The notes under the pieces: model-generated
The model's input: only the letters and a program-made list of their open reading frames with translations
Database searches by the model: none
Told to the model about the DNA's origin: nothing
Source of the DNA: a candidate division CSSED10-310 bacterium
GTDB taxonomy: Bacteria; CSSED10-310; JAFGDC01
Direction of reading: 5' to 3'
DNA length: 6,475 nucleotides
NCBI GenBank assembly: GCA_016932295.1
Contig: JAFGDC010000044.1
Coordinates: 1-6,475, forward strand
Shown: piece by piece, positions 1-5,976 of the stretch
Layout: every line of letters starts with the position of its first letter
Numbering within the stretch: the first letter of the stretch is position 1
Made by a program: the position numbers and the translations under genes

Positions 1-108
1 GAACATCGCCTGCAGGTTTTCCGCACCCGGCGGCGCCGGTCCGGCAGCGCCGGCGTGCATGCCAGCCAGTAGAAGAATGGATAGAATGATCCATGGCGGC
101 CTGTTCAT
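1..108 (-). CDS. Secreted or lipid-exported protein of unknown function, N-terminal fragment (36 codons visible)
   Basis: Read on the minus strand, an ATG at 108-106 opens a frame that stays open to the window edge. The 36 visible residues begin MNRPPWIILSILLLAG and continue MHAGAAGPAPPGAENLQAMF. This is a classic Sec signal peptide: a short positive n-region (Arg3), a hydrophobic core at residues 6-16 and a small-residue region (AGAAG, residues 19-23) suitable for signal peptidase I. No lipobox cysteine is visible. A purine-rich GGAAAG lies 8 nt upstream of the ATG, and a sigma70-like promoter lies further upstream (158-186). The gene is divergent from the S8 protease gene. The mature protein lies outside the window, so no function can be given; after the signal only a Pro/Ala-rich stretch is seen. 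The call rests on signal-peptide composition, start context and an open frame, not on homology. Confidence 0.62.
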   Translation of the reverse strand, partial: MNRPPWIILSILLLAGMHAGAAGPAPPGAENLQAMF

Positions 109-157
109 AGCGTCCACTTTCCGGTGCCAACCAGTCGGTTGCGTACCTGCTGGAGAC

Positions 158-186
158 ACTATAGAACCCGGGGCGGCGGTAGTGAA
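158..186 (-). promoter_or_regulatory. Candidate sigma70 promoter for the leftward secreted-protein gene
   Basis: On the minus strand the -35 hexamer TTCACT (186-181) is separated by exactly 17 bp from the -10 hexamer TATAGT (163-158). The -10 matches the consensus at 5 of 6 positions and the -35 at 4 of 6. Transcription would start near 151, giving a leader of about 40 nt before the ATG at 108. A second, weaker leftward pair, TTGATT (308-303) and CATAAC with a 17-bp spacer, lies farther upstream. Prediction is by eye only. Confidence 0.4.
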
Positions 187-338
187 GCGGCCCCGGTTGC
201 GGTATATCCTGGGGGCGTGTACCCCGGGGTCGTACCCGGAATCTTGTACTATTTGCTGCGAAGCGTTGAAGATCATGGTGTTATGCGACTGTTTTTCTCT
301 ATAATCAAATCTATTCACCGATTCTGACAGGCACACTG

Positions 339-388
339 TTCCGGGGACGGAGATTGTTCCGGGGACGGAGATTATTCCGGGGACGGAG
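339..388. repeat. Tandem direct repeat, 18-bp unit, about 2.8 copies
   Basis: The unit TTCCGGGGACGGAGATTR occurs at 339-356 and 357-374, followed by a partial third copy (first 14 bases exact) at 375-388. The copies are identical apart from the last base (G versus A) and the truncation of the third. The core TTCCGGGGACGGAG is GC-rich and sits in an otherwise AT-richer patch, directly downstream of a TATAAT. The period is a multiple of three, but no credible coding frame is present. Possible roles are a protein-binding array, a small dispersed repeat of the genome, or a remnant of REP-like element spread. The sequence alone does not decide between them. Confidence 0.85.
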
Positions 389-451
389 CTGTAACCGTTG
401 AAATGTGTCCCTCATGCTCGCATGGCAGCTCTCCCCATCACTGGCGGTATA

Positions 452-484
452 TTGAGACGCGGCGTGTCACTTGCAAAATGACGC
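452..484 (+). promoter_or_regulatory. Weak candidate promoter with overlapping dyad upstream of the S8 protease
   Basis: TTGAGA (452-457, 5 of 6 to the -35 consensus) is followed after 16 bp by CAAAAT (474-479, 4 of 6 to the -10). An imperfect inverted repeat, GCGTGTCA (462-469) and TGACGC (479-484), with one bulged base, overlaps the spacer and -10 and could be an operator. The predicted start would lie near 486, about 60 nt before the protease ATG. Both elements are weak by eye, and the AT-rich TATAAT at 300-305 is an alternative upstream start. Confidence 0.25.
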
Positions 485-536
485 TGAGTCGGATATTTGA
501 CTTGAATAAGGCGCGTCATGCCGTGAGAGATTCCAT

Positions 537-544
537 GGAGGTGA
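537..544 (+). promoter_or_regulatory. Ribosome binding site of the S8 protease gene
   Basis: GGAGGTGA is a near-perfect anti-Shine-Dalgarno complement. Its GGAGG core lies 7 nt before the ATG at 549. It fixes that ATG as the start, in agreement with the signal peptide that begins there. Confidence 0.85.
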
Positions 545-548
545 ATAC

Positions 549-3059
549 ATGAGAAGTTCGGCGCTGTTGGTTGTTGCCATCGCCGCGTTGGTGTGGTGGG
601 CGGCGCCCGTGGTCGGGTCCGGCCTTATGATTGAAATGGGTGGTTGGTCGTTCGATCCCCTGGTGGATCAACTTCCCGCCGCGGGAGTTCAGGATTTCCT
701 GCCGGGTGATGTGAAGTCATTTCTTGTGCAGTTCGACGGTCCGGTGTTCGAGGCGCAACGCCGGGCGCTGGCGGCGGAGGATCTGCGGATACGGGGGTAT
801 ATTCCTCAGTATGCATACCTGGTGACGATGCGGTCGAGTCATGCGGCCATTGTCCGCGATCTGCCCGCGGTGCGGTGGGTGGGAGAATGCCTGCCCGGTT
901 TCAAGATCGCGCCGGATTTTCGCGCCGGCACTATGGGGGATTGGGATCGCATGTTGATCAGGCTGTACGGTGACCTCGATCCCGATGCGGCCATGGAGAC
1001 GCTCATCGACAGGGGAGTGGAAATCCTGGACATCGCCGCCATCGGAGGGGATGTGCTGGTCACCACGTACGTGGATCTCGACCTGGCCTGGAAGATCGCT
1101 CCCATGGTGGAGGTGGCGTATATTGAACCCCAGAGGAAAATCACGTTGTGCAACAACTTGACCACCTGGGTGGTGCAGACCAACATCGAGAACTTCCGTT
1201 CGGTGTGGGATCACGGCCTGCATGGGGAAAACCAGATGTTGGGTGTGTTGGATTCGGGACTCGATTATGGTTCGTGTTTCTTCCGGGATAACACGCAGTC
1301 CCAGCCCAACCCGCTTCACCGCAAGGTGCATGCCTACCGCGCGTATGGCGGCAATATGTGGGATTCTTGCAGCATCGGGCATGGCACCCATGTCTCCGGA
1401 ACCGCGGCGGGCAACGATATTTACGGATCCAACAGCGGCTACAACGGAGTCGCCTACAACGCCCGCATCACGTTCGGCGACATTCAGGGCAACGGCTTTC
1501 TGGAATGCATGATGGGTATGCTCAATATTACCTCATCGCTGGAGACCATTTTCCAGGATGCGTATAACGATGGTGCCCGCATCCATACCAACAGTTGGGG
1601 GAGCACCGAGAACGCCTATGATTCCATGGCCTGGTCCGTGGACAATTTCTCCTGGAACAATCCCGATTTCCTGCTGCTCTTCGCCAACGGCAATTCAGGA
1701 CCAGGCGGGGGCACGGTGGGAACGCCGGCCACCGCCAAGAACCTGCTTTCCATCGGCGCCACCAACAAGCCACCCAGCCACAACCAGGTGGCCAGCTATT
1801 CCAGCCGTGGCCCGGCTCCGGACGGCCGTTTCAAGCCCAGCATCTGCGCCCCCGGCACCAATGTCACCTCGGCGCGGAACACCGCGGGCACGACTGTCGT
1901 GCCCTCGTGCAATACCATCGGCGTAGGATTCATGGGCACGAGCATGGCATGTCCGGCGGTGGCGGGTTCAGCGGTGCTGGTCAGGCAGTATTTCGAGGAG
2001 GGCTGGTATCCTTACGGTATGCCTGATCCCGGTAACACCATGTATCCATCGGCGGCGTTGCTGCGGGCCATGATCGAGAATTCCGGCAACCTCATGGCCA
2101 CCGGCGCCAGGCCGGGCAATGACCAGGGTCTTGGCACGGTGCTGTTGGAGAATGCCCTTTATTTCAGCGGTGAGCAGCATCGGTTGTGGGTGGTGGATGA
2201 CTGGACCGGGCTTGGCACGGGAGAGGAGCACGTCTATACGGTGGAGGTTACGGCGGGCGGCGACGATCTGCGCGCCACGCTCGTCTGGACCGACAAGCCC
2301 GGTGTGCAGGGCGGCAACCTGCAATTGGTGAACGACCTTGACCTGGAGGTGCAGATCGGCTCCACCCTTTATGAAGGCAATATTTTCCAGAACGGCTATT
2401 CGATCCCCGGCGGGTTGGGTGATCACCTGAATCCCACCGAGGCGGTGTTTATAGGCAACGCCCAAACCGGTGTGTACACCGTCCGGGTGCGGGGGCACAA
2501 TGTGCCCGACGGCGTCGCCGGCAGGCAGCCCTATGCCCTGGTGGTGACCGGTGCGCTGAACCAGGGGCCGGCGCCCACTCCGACGCCGTCACCGACGCCG
2601 ACGCGGAGTCCCACCCCGAGTCCCACCCCGAGCCCGACGCTGCCGCCCGGCGTGACCCCGACCGCCACGCCGCCCGGCATCACTCCGACTCCCGGCGCGG
2701 ATGAGTTGACCGTGCGGCTCCAGTTGAATGAGACCATGTTCACCGGTGGTGATTTCTTCCGGCTGGAATGCGTGATCAACAATCCCGGCGTCACTCGTCA
2801 GGTGCATCACTACATCCTGCTGGACCTGGGTCCCGGGATCGATCCGCGATTCTTCTTCTGGCCAAGCTGGAATACTGCCGGTGATTTTCAACTCCGGACA
2901 CTGCCGGCCGGATCGACGTACGCCAATACCATCCTTGAATTCACCATGCCATCTCCGTTGGGGGCAGGTGGTCCTTTCTCCTTCTGGTCCGGTTTGCTGG
3001 ACGCCGCCAGCCAGGAACTGGTGGCGGATCTCGACCGGGTGGAATTTTCATTCTATTGA
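549..3059 (+). CDS. Secreted subtilisin-family (S8, KP-43-like) serine protease with PT-rich linker and extra C-terminal domain
   Basis: This 836-aa exported endopeptidase should cleave proteins outside the cytoplasm. A signal peptide covers residues 1 to about 23 (hydrophobic core ALLVVAIAALVWWAAPVV). Residues 56-122 and 134-198 look like two successive copies of an I9-like propeptide fold. The catalytic domain spans about 205-540 and has every key residue: Asp235 in GVLDSGLD, His278 in GHGTHVSG, oxyanion Asn382 in FANGNSGPGG, and Ser465 in MGTSMACPAVAG. Residues 559-672 form a beta-sandwich of the type that follows the catalytic domain in KP-43 proteases (LVWTDKPG at 578, LVNDLDLEV at 593). 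A Pro/Thr/Ser linker (675-717) leads to a second beta-rich domain (718-836) with FFFWPSW and a FSFY terminus. No LPXTG or obvious transmembrane anchor is present. The start is set by a strong Shine-Dalgarno. The gene appears monocistronic, with 249 bp before the next gene. The family call is secure; substrate and final location (free or surface-bound) are not known. Confidence 0.95.
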   Translation: MRSSALLVVAIAALVWWAAPVVGSGLMIEMGGWSFDPLVDQLPAAGVQDFLPGDVKSFLVQFDGPVFEAQRRALAAEDLRIRGYIPQYAYLVTMRSSHAAIVRDLPAVRWVGECLPGFKIAPDFRAGTMGDWDRMLIRLYGDLDPDAAMETLIDRGVEILDIAAIGGDVLVTTYVDLDLAWKIAPMVEVAYIEPQRKITLCNNLTTWVVQTNIENFRSVWDHGLHGENQMLGVLDSGLDYGSCFFRDNTQSQPNPLHRKVHAYRAYGGNMWDSCSIGHGTHVSGTAAGNDIYGSNSGYNGVAYNARITFGDIQGNGFLECMMGMLNITSSLETIFQDAYNDGARIHTNSWGSTENAYDSMAWSVDNFSWNNPDFLLLFANGNSGPGGGTVGTPATAKNLLSIGATNKPPSHNQVASYSSRGPAPDGRFKPSICAPGTNVTSARNTAGTTVVPSCNTIGVGFMGTSMACPAVAGSAVLVRQYFEEGWYPYGMPDPGNTMYPSAALLRAMIENSGNLMATGARPGNDQGLGTVLLENALYFSGEQHRLWVVDDWTGLGTGEEHVYTVEVTAGGDDLRATLVWTDKPGVQGGNLQLVNDLDLEVQIGSTLYEGNIFQNGYSIPGGLGDHLNPTEAVFIGNAQTGVYTVRVRGHNVPDGVAGRQPYALVVTGALNQGPAPTPTPSPTPTRSPTPSPTPSPTLPPGVTPTATPPGITPTPGADELTVRLQLNETMFTGGDFFRLECVINNPGVTRQVHHYILLDLGPGIDPRFFFWPSWNTAGDFQLRTLPAGSTYANTILEFTMPSPLGAGGPFSFWSGLLDAASQELVADLDRVEFSFY
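2571..2699 (+). repeat. Low-complexity Pro/Thr/Ser linker-coding stretch
   Basis: Inside the protease gene, codons 675-717 encode runs of PTP, SPT and PTPS followed by two PPG-containing units. At DNA level the 12-bp unit AGTCCCACCCCG is repeated exactly at 2607-2618 and 2619-2630. Stretches of this kind form extended, flexible linkers in secreted enzymes and tend to expand or shrink by slippage. Here it separates the protease/beta-sandwich unit from the last domain. Confidence 0.85.
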
Positions 3060-3171
3060 GTGGAGGCGGCCGGCGATCTCCCGGCGGCACGCCGGTTGCG
3101 GTCACGTGAAGCGGTGCCTCTGCTTCGTTCCAGTCGTGTAAATCCAGAATATGGCCCCAGCGGGCGGGGAG

Positions 3172-3180
3172 TGGTATACT
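3172..3180 (+). promoter_or_regulatory. Extended -10 promoter for the S1 operon
   Basis: TGGTATACT contains the TG extension one base before TATACT (5 of 6 to the -10 consensus). No good -35 lies 16-18 bp upstream, which is tolerated in extended -10 promoters. A dyad, GGAGT (3168-3172) and ACTCC (3178-3182), is centred on the -10 and could be an operator. Transcription would start near 3187, leaving a leader of about 120 nt before the S1 ATG. Called by eye. Confidence 0.45.
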
Positions 3181-3181
3181 C

Positions 3182-3248
3182 CGTGCCGATCCTCGAACGA
3201 TCCCCGAGTGGTCTTCAAACGATCCTCAAACGATACGCGAACGGATCC
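3182..3248. repeat. Degenerate 11-bp-period tandem repeat in the S1-gene leader
   Basis: Six consecutive units follow the consensus TCRAACGATCC. The second (3193-3203), fourth (3215-3225) and fifth (3226-3236) match at 10 or 11 of 11 positions. The sixth (3237-3248) carries one inserted base. The first (3182-3192) matches only in its CGATCC half. The third (3204-3214) is degraded, but every mismatch is a transition. The array starts just after the predicted promoter, so it lies at or just downstream of the transcription start. The 11-bp period is close to one helical turn and is not a multiple of three, so it is not coding. It may be a protein-binding array on DNA or RNA. Confidence 0.7.
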
Positions 3249-3288
3249 TTGGGTAGAACTTCGATCCGGTCCCCGGGCCGGTCATTTT
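3242..3288 (+). promoter_or_regulatory. Leader hairpins before the S1 gene, possible attenuator or weak terminator
   Basis: A compact GC-rich hairpin is possible at 3266-3281: CCGGTC pairs with GGGCCGG through six pairs, one of them G-U, with a 4-nt loop. It is followed by TCATTTT, which loosely resembles an intrinsic terminator. An alternative stem pairs CGGATC (3242-3247) with GATCCG (3263-3268), and the two structures share 3266-3268, so they cannot form together. The U-tract is poor, so termination would be weak. It could equally be the end of the protease transcript. Confidence 0.3.
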
Positions 3289-3296
3289 AGAGTCGG

Positions 3297-3303
3297 AAAG
3301 GAG
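3297..3303 (+). promoter_or_regulatory. Ribosome binding site of the S1 gene
   Basis: AAAGGAG lies 5 nt before the ATG at 3309 and gives strong, unambiguous support for that start. The canonical Shine-Dalgarno is notable because S1 messages in enterobacteria use weak ones and rely on structure. Confidence 0.8.
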
Positions 3304-3308
3304 ACTCC

Positions 3309-4793
3309 ATGAATCGTTTTGAAAAGGATGTGCGCAAGGTGCGTGATGACGATGACGATTTGAGCGCGGAGATGGCCGAATTCGAGGCGTACATGTCGGG
3401 CGTCGACGCGCTGGAGAATGTGGAAACGGGAATGCAGGTCGAGGGAACCGTGTTGCAGGTGGGCCAGGACGTGGCCATTCTGGACCTGGGTGCAAAGAGC
3501 GAGGGTTTCATTGCCGTGCAGGAATTCATGAATGACGATGGGGAGTGCGCATTGAAGCTGGGGCAGAAGGTCACCGCCTACGTGGTGTCGGTGGCCTCGG
3601 GGGAAATCAAGCTGTCCCGGGCCATGCGGCAGGATTCAGGTTCCATCGACATGTTATTGGAGGCATATCGTGGCGGTGTCCCCGTGCAGGGTACGGTGAC
3701 CGGCGCGGTAAAGGGCGGCGTCACGGTGAACATTTCCGGAACCCGCGGTTTCATTCCGGCATCGCAGCTCAGTCTGGCCTACGTAGAGGATCTCCAGGCC
3801 TATGTCGGGAAATCCTTGCGCCTGAAGATCACTGAACTTCGGGAGGGTGGCCGTAACGTGATAGTTTCGCATGCGGCCGTGCTCCGGGAGGAGGCCAGAC
3901 AACGGGCGGAGGAATTGCTGGTCACCCTCAGGGAAGGCGATGTGCTGGCCGGTACGGTGACCTCCATCCGTCCTTTCGGTGCCTTCGTGGATATCGGCGG
4001 ATTGGAGGGGCTGGTCCACATATCCGAGTTGTCATGGGCGCGGGTGCAAGTGCCGGAAGAGGTGGTGCAGACCGGCCGGACCGTGGCGGTGAAGGTTTTG
4101 GAAATCAAGCCGCAGCCTGAGGGTCTGCCCAAGTTGTCATTGAGCATGCGGCAGGCCGAGGGTGATCCCTGGGAGCGGTTTCTTACGGAATTCCACGAAG
4201 GAGGCGCGTATGAGGGCCTGGTGGTGCGGCTGGCAGCCTTCGGTGCTTTCGTGCAACTGCTGCCTGGTGTGGACGGCCTGATCCATATCAGTGAGATGAG
4301 TTGGGACCAGCGGGGGCACAAGGTGGATGAGTTCGTGGCGGAAGGTGATCATGTGCGGGTGAGAATCCTCTCCATCGATCCGGCGGCGCGCCGCGTGTCC
4401 CTCAGCATGAAGGATGTCAAGGACGACCCATGGAACGAAGCGGCGGCGAGATTCAAGCCCGGCATGGTGGTGGCTGGCCGCGTGGAGCGGACGGCGCCGT
4501 TCGGCGTCTTTGTCGAGGTGGCGCCGGGTTTGGTGGGACTGCTGCCCAACCAGGAGATGGAGGACGCCGGCCCGCGCGCCAAGGATCGCATGGTGGGTTC
4601 GATCATCAAGGTGGTGGTGCTGGAAGTCGATGAGGTCGAGCGGCGACTGCGGTTGAGCGCCAGCCAGGTGGATCGGCAGGCGGAGGTGACCGCTTTCGAG
4701 GAATACAAGGATGATCGGTCGACGGCGTCGCGGCCTCGGTTGAGCCTGGGCGATTTGATCAAAAAGAAACTGGAGGAGAACAGCGGGGCGTAA
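3309..4793 (+). CDS. rpsA: 30S ribosomal protein S1-like protein with five S1 domains
   Basis: This 494-aa cytoplasmic RNA-binding protein has five OB-fold S1 domains at about residues 41-107, 122-190, 208-280, 297-370 and 384-456. Domain 1 (EGTVLQVGQDVAILDLGAKS) and domain 2 (GTVTGAVKGGVTVNISGTRG) resemble the ribosome-docking domains 1-2 of true S1. Domains 3-5 carry canonical RNA-binding patterns such as RPFGAFVDI, LVHISELSW and AAFGAFVQL. By family knowledge S1 binds mRNA leaders and helps the 30S subunit load structured messages. The protein is shorter than the six-domain E. coli S1 (557 aa) and longer than four-domain Gram-positive homologues. It starts with an acidic stretch (DDDDD, residues 14-18) and ends with a Lys-rich helix. 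A strong Shine-Dalgarno sets the start, and the leader carries an 11-bp repeat array. The next gene begins 7 nt downstream. The genome may hold another S1 paralogue, so rpsA is a likely rather than a certain name. Confidence 0.88.
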   Translation: MNRFEKDVRKVRDDDDDLSAEMAEFEAYMSGVDALENVETGMQVEGTVLQVGQDVAILDLGAKSEGFIAVQEFMNDDGECALKLGQKVTAYVVSVASGEIKLSRAMRQDSGSIDMLLEAYRGGVPVQGTVTGAVKGGVTVNISGTRGFIPASQLSLAYVEDLQAYVGKSLRLKITELREGGRNVIVSHAAVLREEARQRAEELLVTLREGDVLAGTVTSIRPFGAFVDIGGLEGLVHISELSWARVQVPEEVVQTGRTVAVKVLEIKPQPEGLPKLSLSMRQAEGDPWERFLTEFHEGGAYEGLVVRLAAFGAFVQLLPGVDGLIHISEMSWDQRGHKVDEFVAEGDHVRVRILSIDPAARRVSLSMKDVKDDPWNEAAARFKPGMVVAGRVERTAPFGVFVEVAPGLVGLLPNQEMEDAGPRAKDRMVGSIIKVVVLEVDEVERRLRLSASQVDRQAEVTAFEEYKDDRSTASRPRLSLGDLIKKKLEENSGA

Positions 4794-4800
4794 GCACGAT

Positions 4801-5937
4801 ATGAATGTGCAGCGACAGGCGGAATGGCGCAGAAAAATGCACTTGGCCATGGTGGCGACACTCATCGTCGCCGGCATCGTGGTGCTGTACCTGCTCCGCT
4901 CGGTCATCTTCCCGGTGCTGTTTGCGCTCTTCCTGGCCTATGCGCTCCATCCGCTGGTGGATCGCCTCGAACGGGTGCGCATCCATCGCACTCTGGGATC
5001 CCTCATCATCACATTCGTCACCGTCGCCCTGGTCCTGACCTTCCTGCTCATCCTCATCCCCACTCTCATCAACGAGTTCAATTCATTGCGCGGCGAGCTG
5101 CCCGGTCTGAGCGAGAAGGCCAGTTCGTTTTACGTGGAAAAGGTGTATCCCTGGACCAGGCAATACCTGGACATCGAGTTGCCCCGATATATGACGGATG
5201 TGAAAAAACTGGTCTCCTCGAAGCTGCAACAAGGCATGCCGTTGTTGGTCAACGCCGCCCGCCGCGGCATCACGGGCGCGTTCGGCGCGGCCGGCTGGCT
5301 GTTCAACCTGGCCATTATTCCCTTCTTTACCTTTTTCTTCCTGCGGGATTATCTGAAATTCACCCGGCAGGTCACGCACGCCGTACCGCCCCGGTATCGA
5401 GATAGCGTCTTCTCGGTGTTGGGCGAAATCAACCACAATCTGTCCAGGTATTTCAGGGGTCAGTTGATCGTGCTCAGCATCCTGACGATCATCTATGTGA
5501 CCGGTTTGCGGTGCATCGGCCTGGAGGCTGCCGTAGCCATGGGCGCCATCTCCGGGGTGTTGTTCCTTCTGCCGTACATCGGTCCGGCCATCGCCTATTG
5601 CCTGGCCATGTTCCTCGCCCTGCTCAACCTCGAAAGTTGGACGGTGTTCATGTGGATCACGATCCTGTACCTGTTCGCCACGCAACTGGAGAGTTTCGTC
5701 CTGACGCCGCGGATCACCGGCGAGCGGGTCGGACTGGTGCCCTGGCAGGTGGTGTTAATCATCATGGTATTCGCCAGTATCTTCGGGATCGTCGGCGTGG
5801 TCATTGCGATTCCATCCGGGGCGGTCATCAGGATCGTGGGCCGCCGGATCTGGTGCAGATATGTGCAGAGTTCGTTTTACGGAGAGTCGCCGGAACCCCC
5901 ACCGGGCGGCGATGGCCCCGTACAGAAGGTGATATGA
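4801..5937 (+). CDS. AI-2E family transporter (PerM/UPF0118 membrane protein)
   Basis: This is a 378-aa polytopic inner-membrane protein. Hydrophobic segments lie at about residues 15-49, 66-90, 157-182, 219-238, 243-275, 279-296 and 315-345. A soluble segment (about 91-150) falls between the third and fourth segments, as is usual in the family. Signature motifs are FFLRDYLKF (179-187), RYFRGQL (216-222), LLPYIGP (256-262) and LTPRITGERVGL (301-312), followed by a Gly-rich last segment. Members have been proposed to export autoinducer-2 or to act as Na+/H+ antiporters. The substrate cannot be read from sequence, and AI-2 should not be assumed. The Pro-rich tail (ESPEPPPGGDGP) is probably disordered. 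The ATG lies 7 nt after the S1 stop with only a poor Shine-Dalgarno, which suggests translational coupling. Met13 and Met17 are alternative starts but have no better ribosome site. Family assignment is secure. Confidence 0.93.
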   Translation: MNVQRQAEWRRKMHLAMVATLIVAGIVVLYLLRSVIFPVLFALFLAYALHPLVDRLERVRIHRTLGSLIITFVTVALVLTFLLILIPTLINEFNSLRGELPGLSEKASSFYVEKVYPWTRQYLDIELPRYMTDVKKLVSSKLQQGMPLLVNAARRGITGAFGAAGWLFNLAIIPFFTFFFLRDYLKFTRQVTHAVPPRYRDSVFSVLGEINHNLSRYFRGQLIVLSILTIIYVTGLRCIGLEAAVAMGAISGVLFLLPYIGPAIAYCLAMFLALLNLESWTVFMWITILYLFATQLESFVLTPRITGERVGLVPWQVVLIIMVFASIFGIVGVVIAIPSGAVIRIVGRRIWCRYVQSSFYGESPEPPPGGDGPVQKVI

Positions 5938-5976
5938 TGGAACCGGCAAGGCTCGGCACAGGGATGGAATGAACGG

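Larger units (their letters stand above)
109..548. other. Divergent intergenic region, no convincing gene
   Basis: This 440-bp spacer separates the leftward secreted-protein gene from the rightward S8 protease gene. I see no reading frame with a start signal and protein-like composition. It contains the leftward promoter (158-186); a perfect 10-bp palindrome ACCCCGGGGT (221-230) inside a G/C-run-rich patch; an AT-rich patch with a perfect TATAAT (300-305, + strand) that lacks a recognisable -35; the 18-bp tandem repeat (339-388); a dyad CATGC-TC-GCATG (413-424); and a weak rightward promoter overlapped by a dyad (452-484). Its length suits separate control of two divergent genes. Confidence 0.7.

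Noticed and set aside
155..166. GACACTATAGAA is identical to the 3' core of the phage SP6 promoter, suggesting cloning-vector contamination.
   Set aside because: The match covers only 12 bases, the upstream half of the SP6 promoter is absent, no polylinker or vector sequence follows, and flanking GC content and genes are continuous with a bacterial chromosome. Chance match, partly explained by the leftward -10 TATAGT on the other strand.
59..327. Two overlapping + strand frames (81 and 67 aa) in the left spacer.
   Set aside because: No Shine-Dalgarno, Cys/Arg-rich non-protein-like composition, mutual overlap, and one overlaps the signal-peptide-coding minus-strand gene, which is better supported.
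339..388. Reading the 18-bp repeats as a CRISPR array.
   Set aside because: Units are head-to-tail with no unique spacers and far too few copies; no cas genes in the window.
413..424. CATGC-TC-GCATG dyad as a specific operator.
   Set aside because: Short arms; such a dyad is expected by chance, and nothing ties it to a promoter element.
717..1391. Long antisense frame (224 aa) opposite the protease.
   Set aside because: Its His/Arg/Pro-rich composition is the mirror of a high-GC coding strand; there is no start signal, and the + strand carries the full protease domain.
3069..3095. GC hairpin(s) after the protease stop as an intrinsic terminator (CCGGC at 3081-3085 with GCCGG at 3091-3095).
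   Set aside because: The stem has only five pairs and no following T-run; not good enough to call a terminator.
3060..3290. 76-aa frame directly after the protease stop.
   Set aside because: It runs through the promoter and the 11-bp repeat array, has no ribosome site and shows no protein-like pattern.
4137..4907. Long antisense frame (256 aa) opposite the S1 and transporter genes.
   Set aside because: Same mirror effect: His/Arg-rich, spans two real genes, no ribosome site.
5937..5972. ATG overlapping the transporter stop (TGATG) as the start of a coupled gene.
   Set aside because: The frame ends after 11 codons; the better candidate in the gap starts at 5977.
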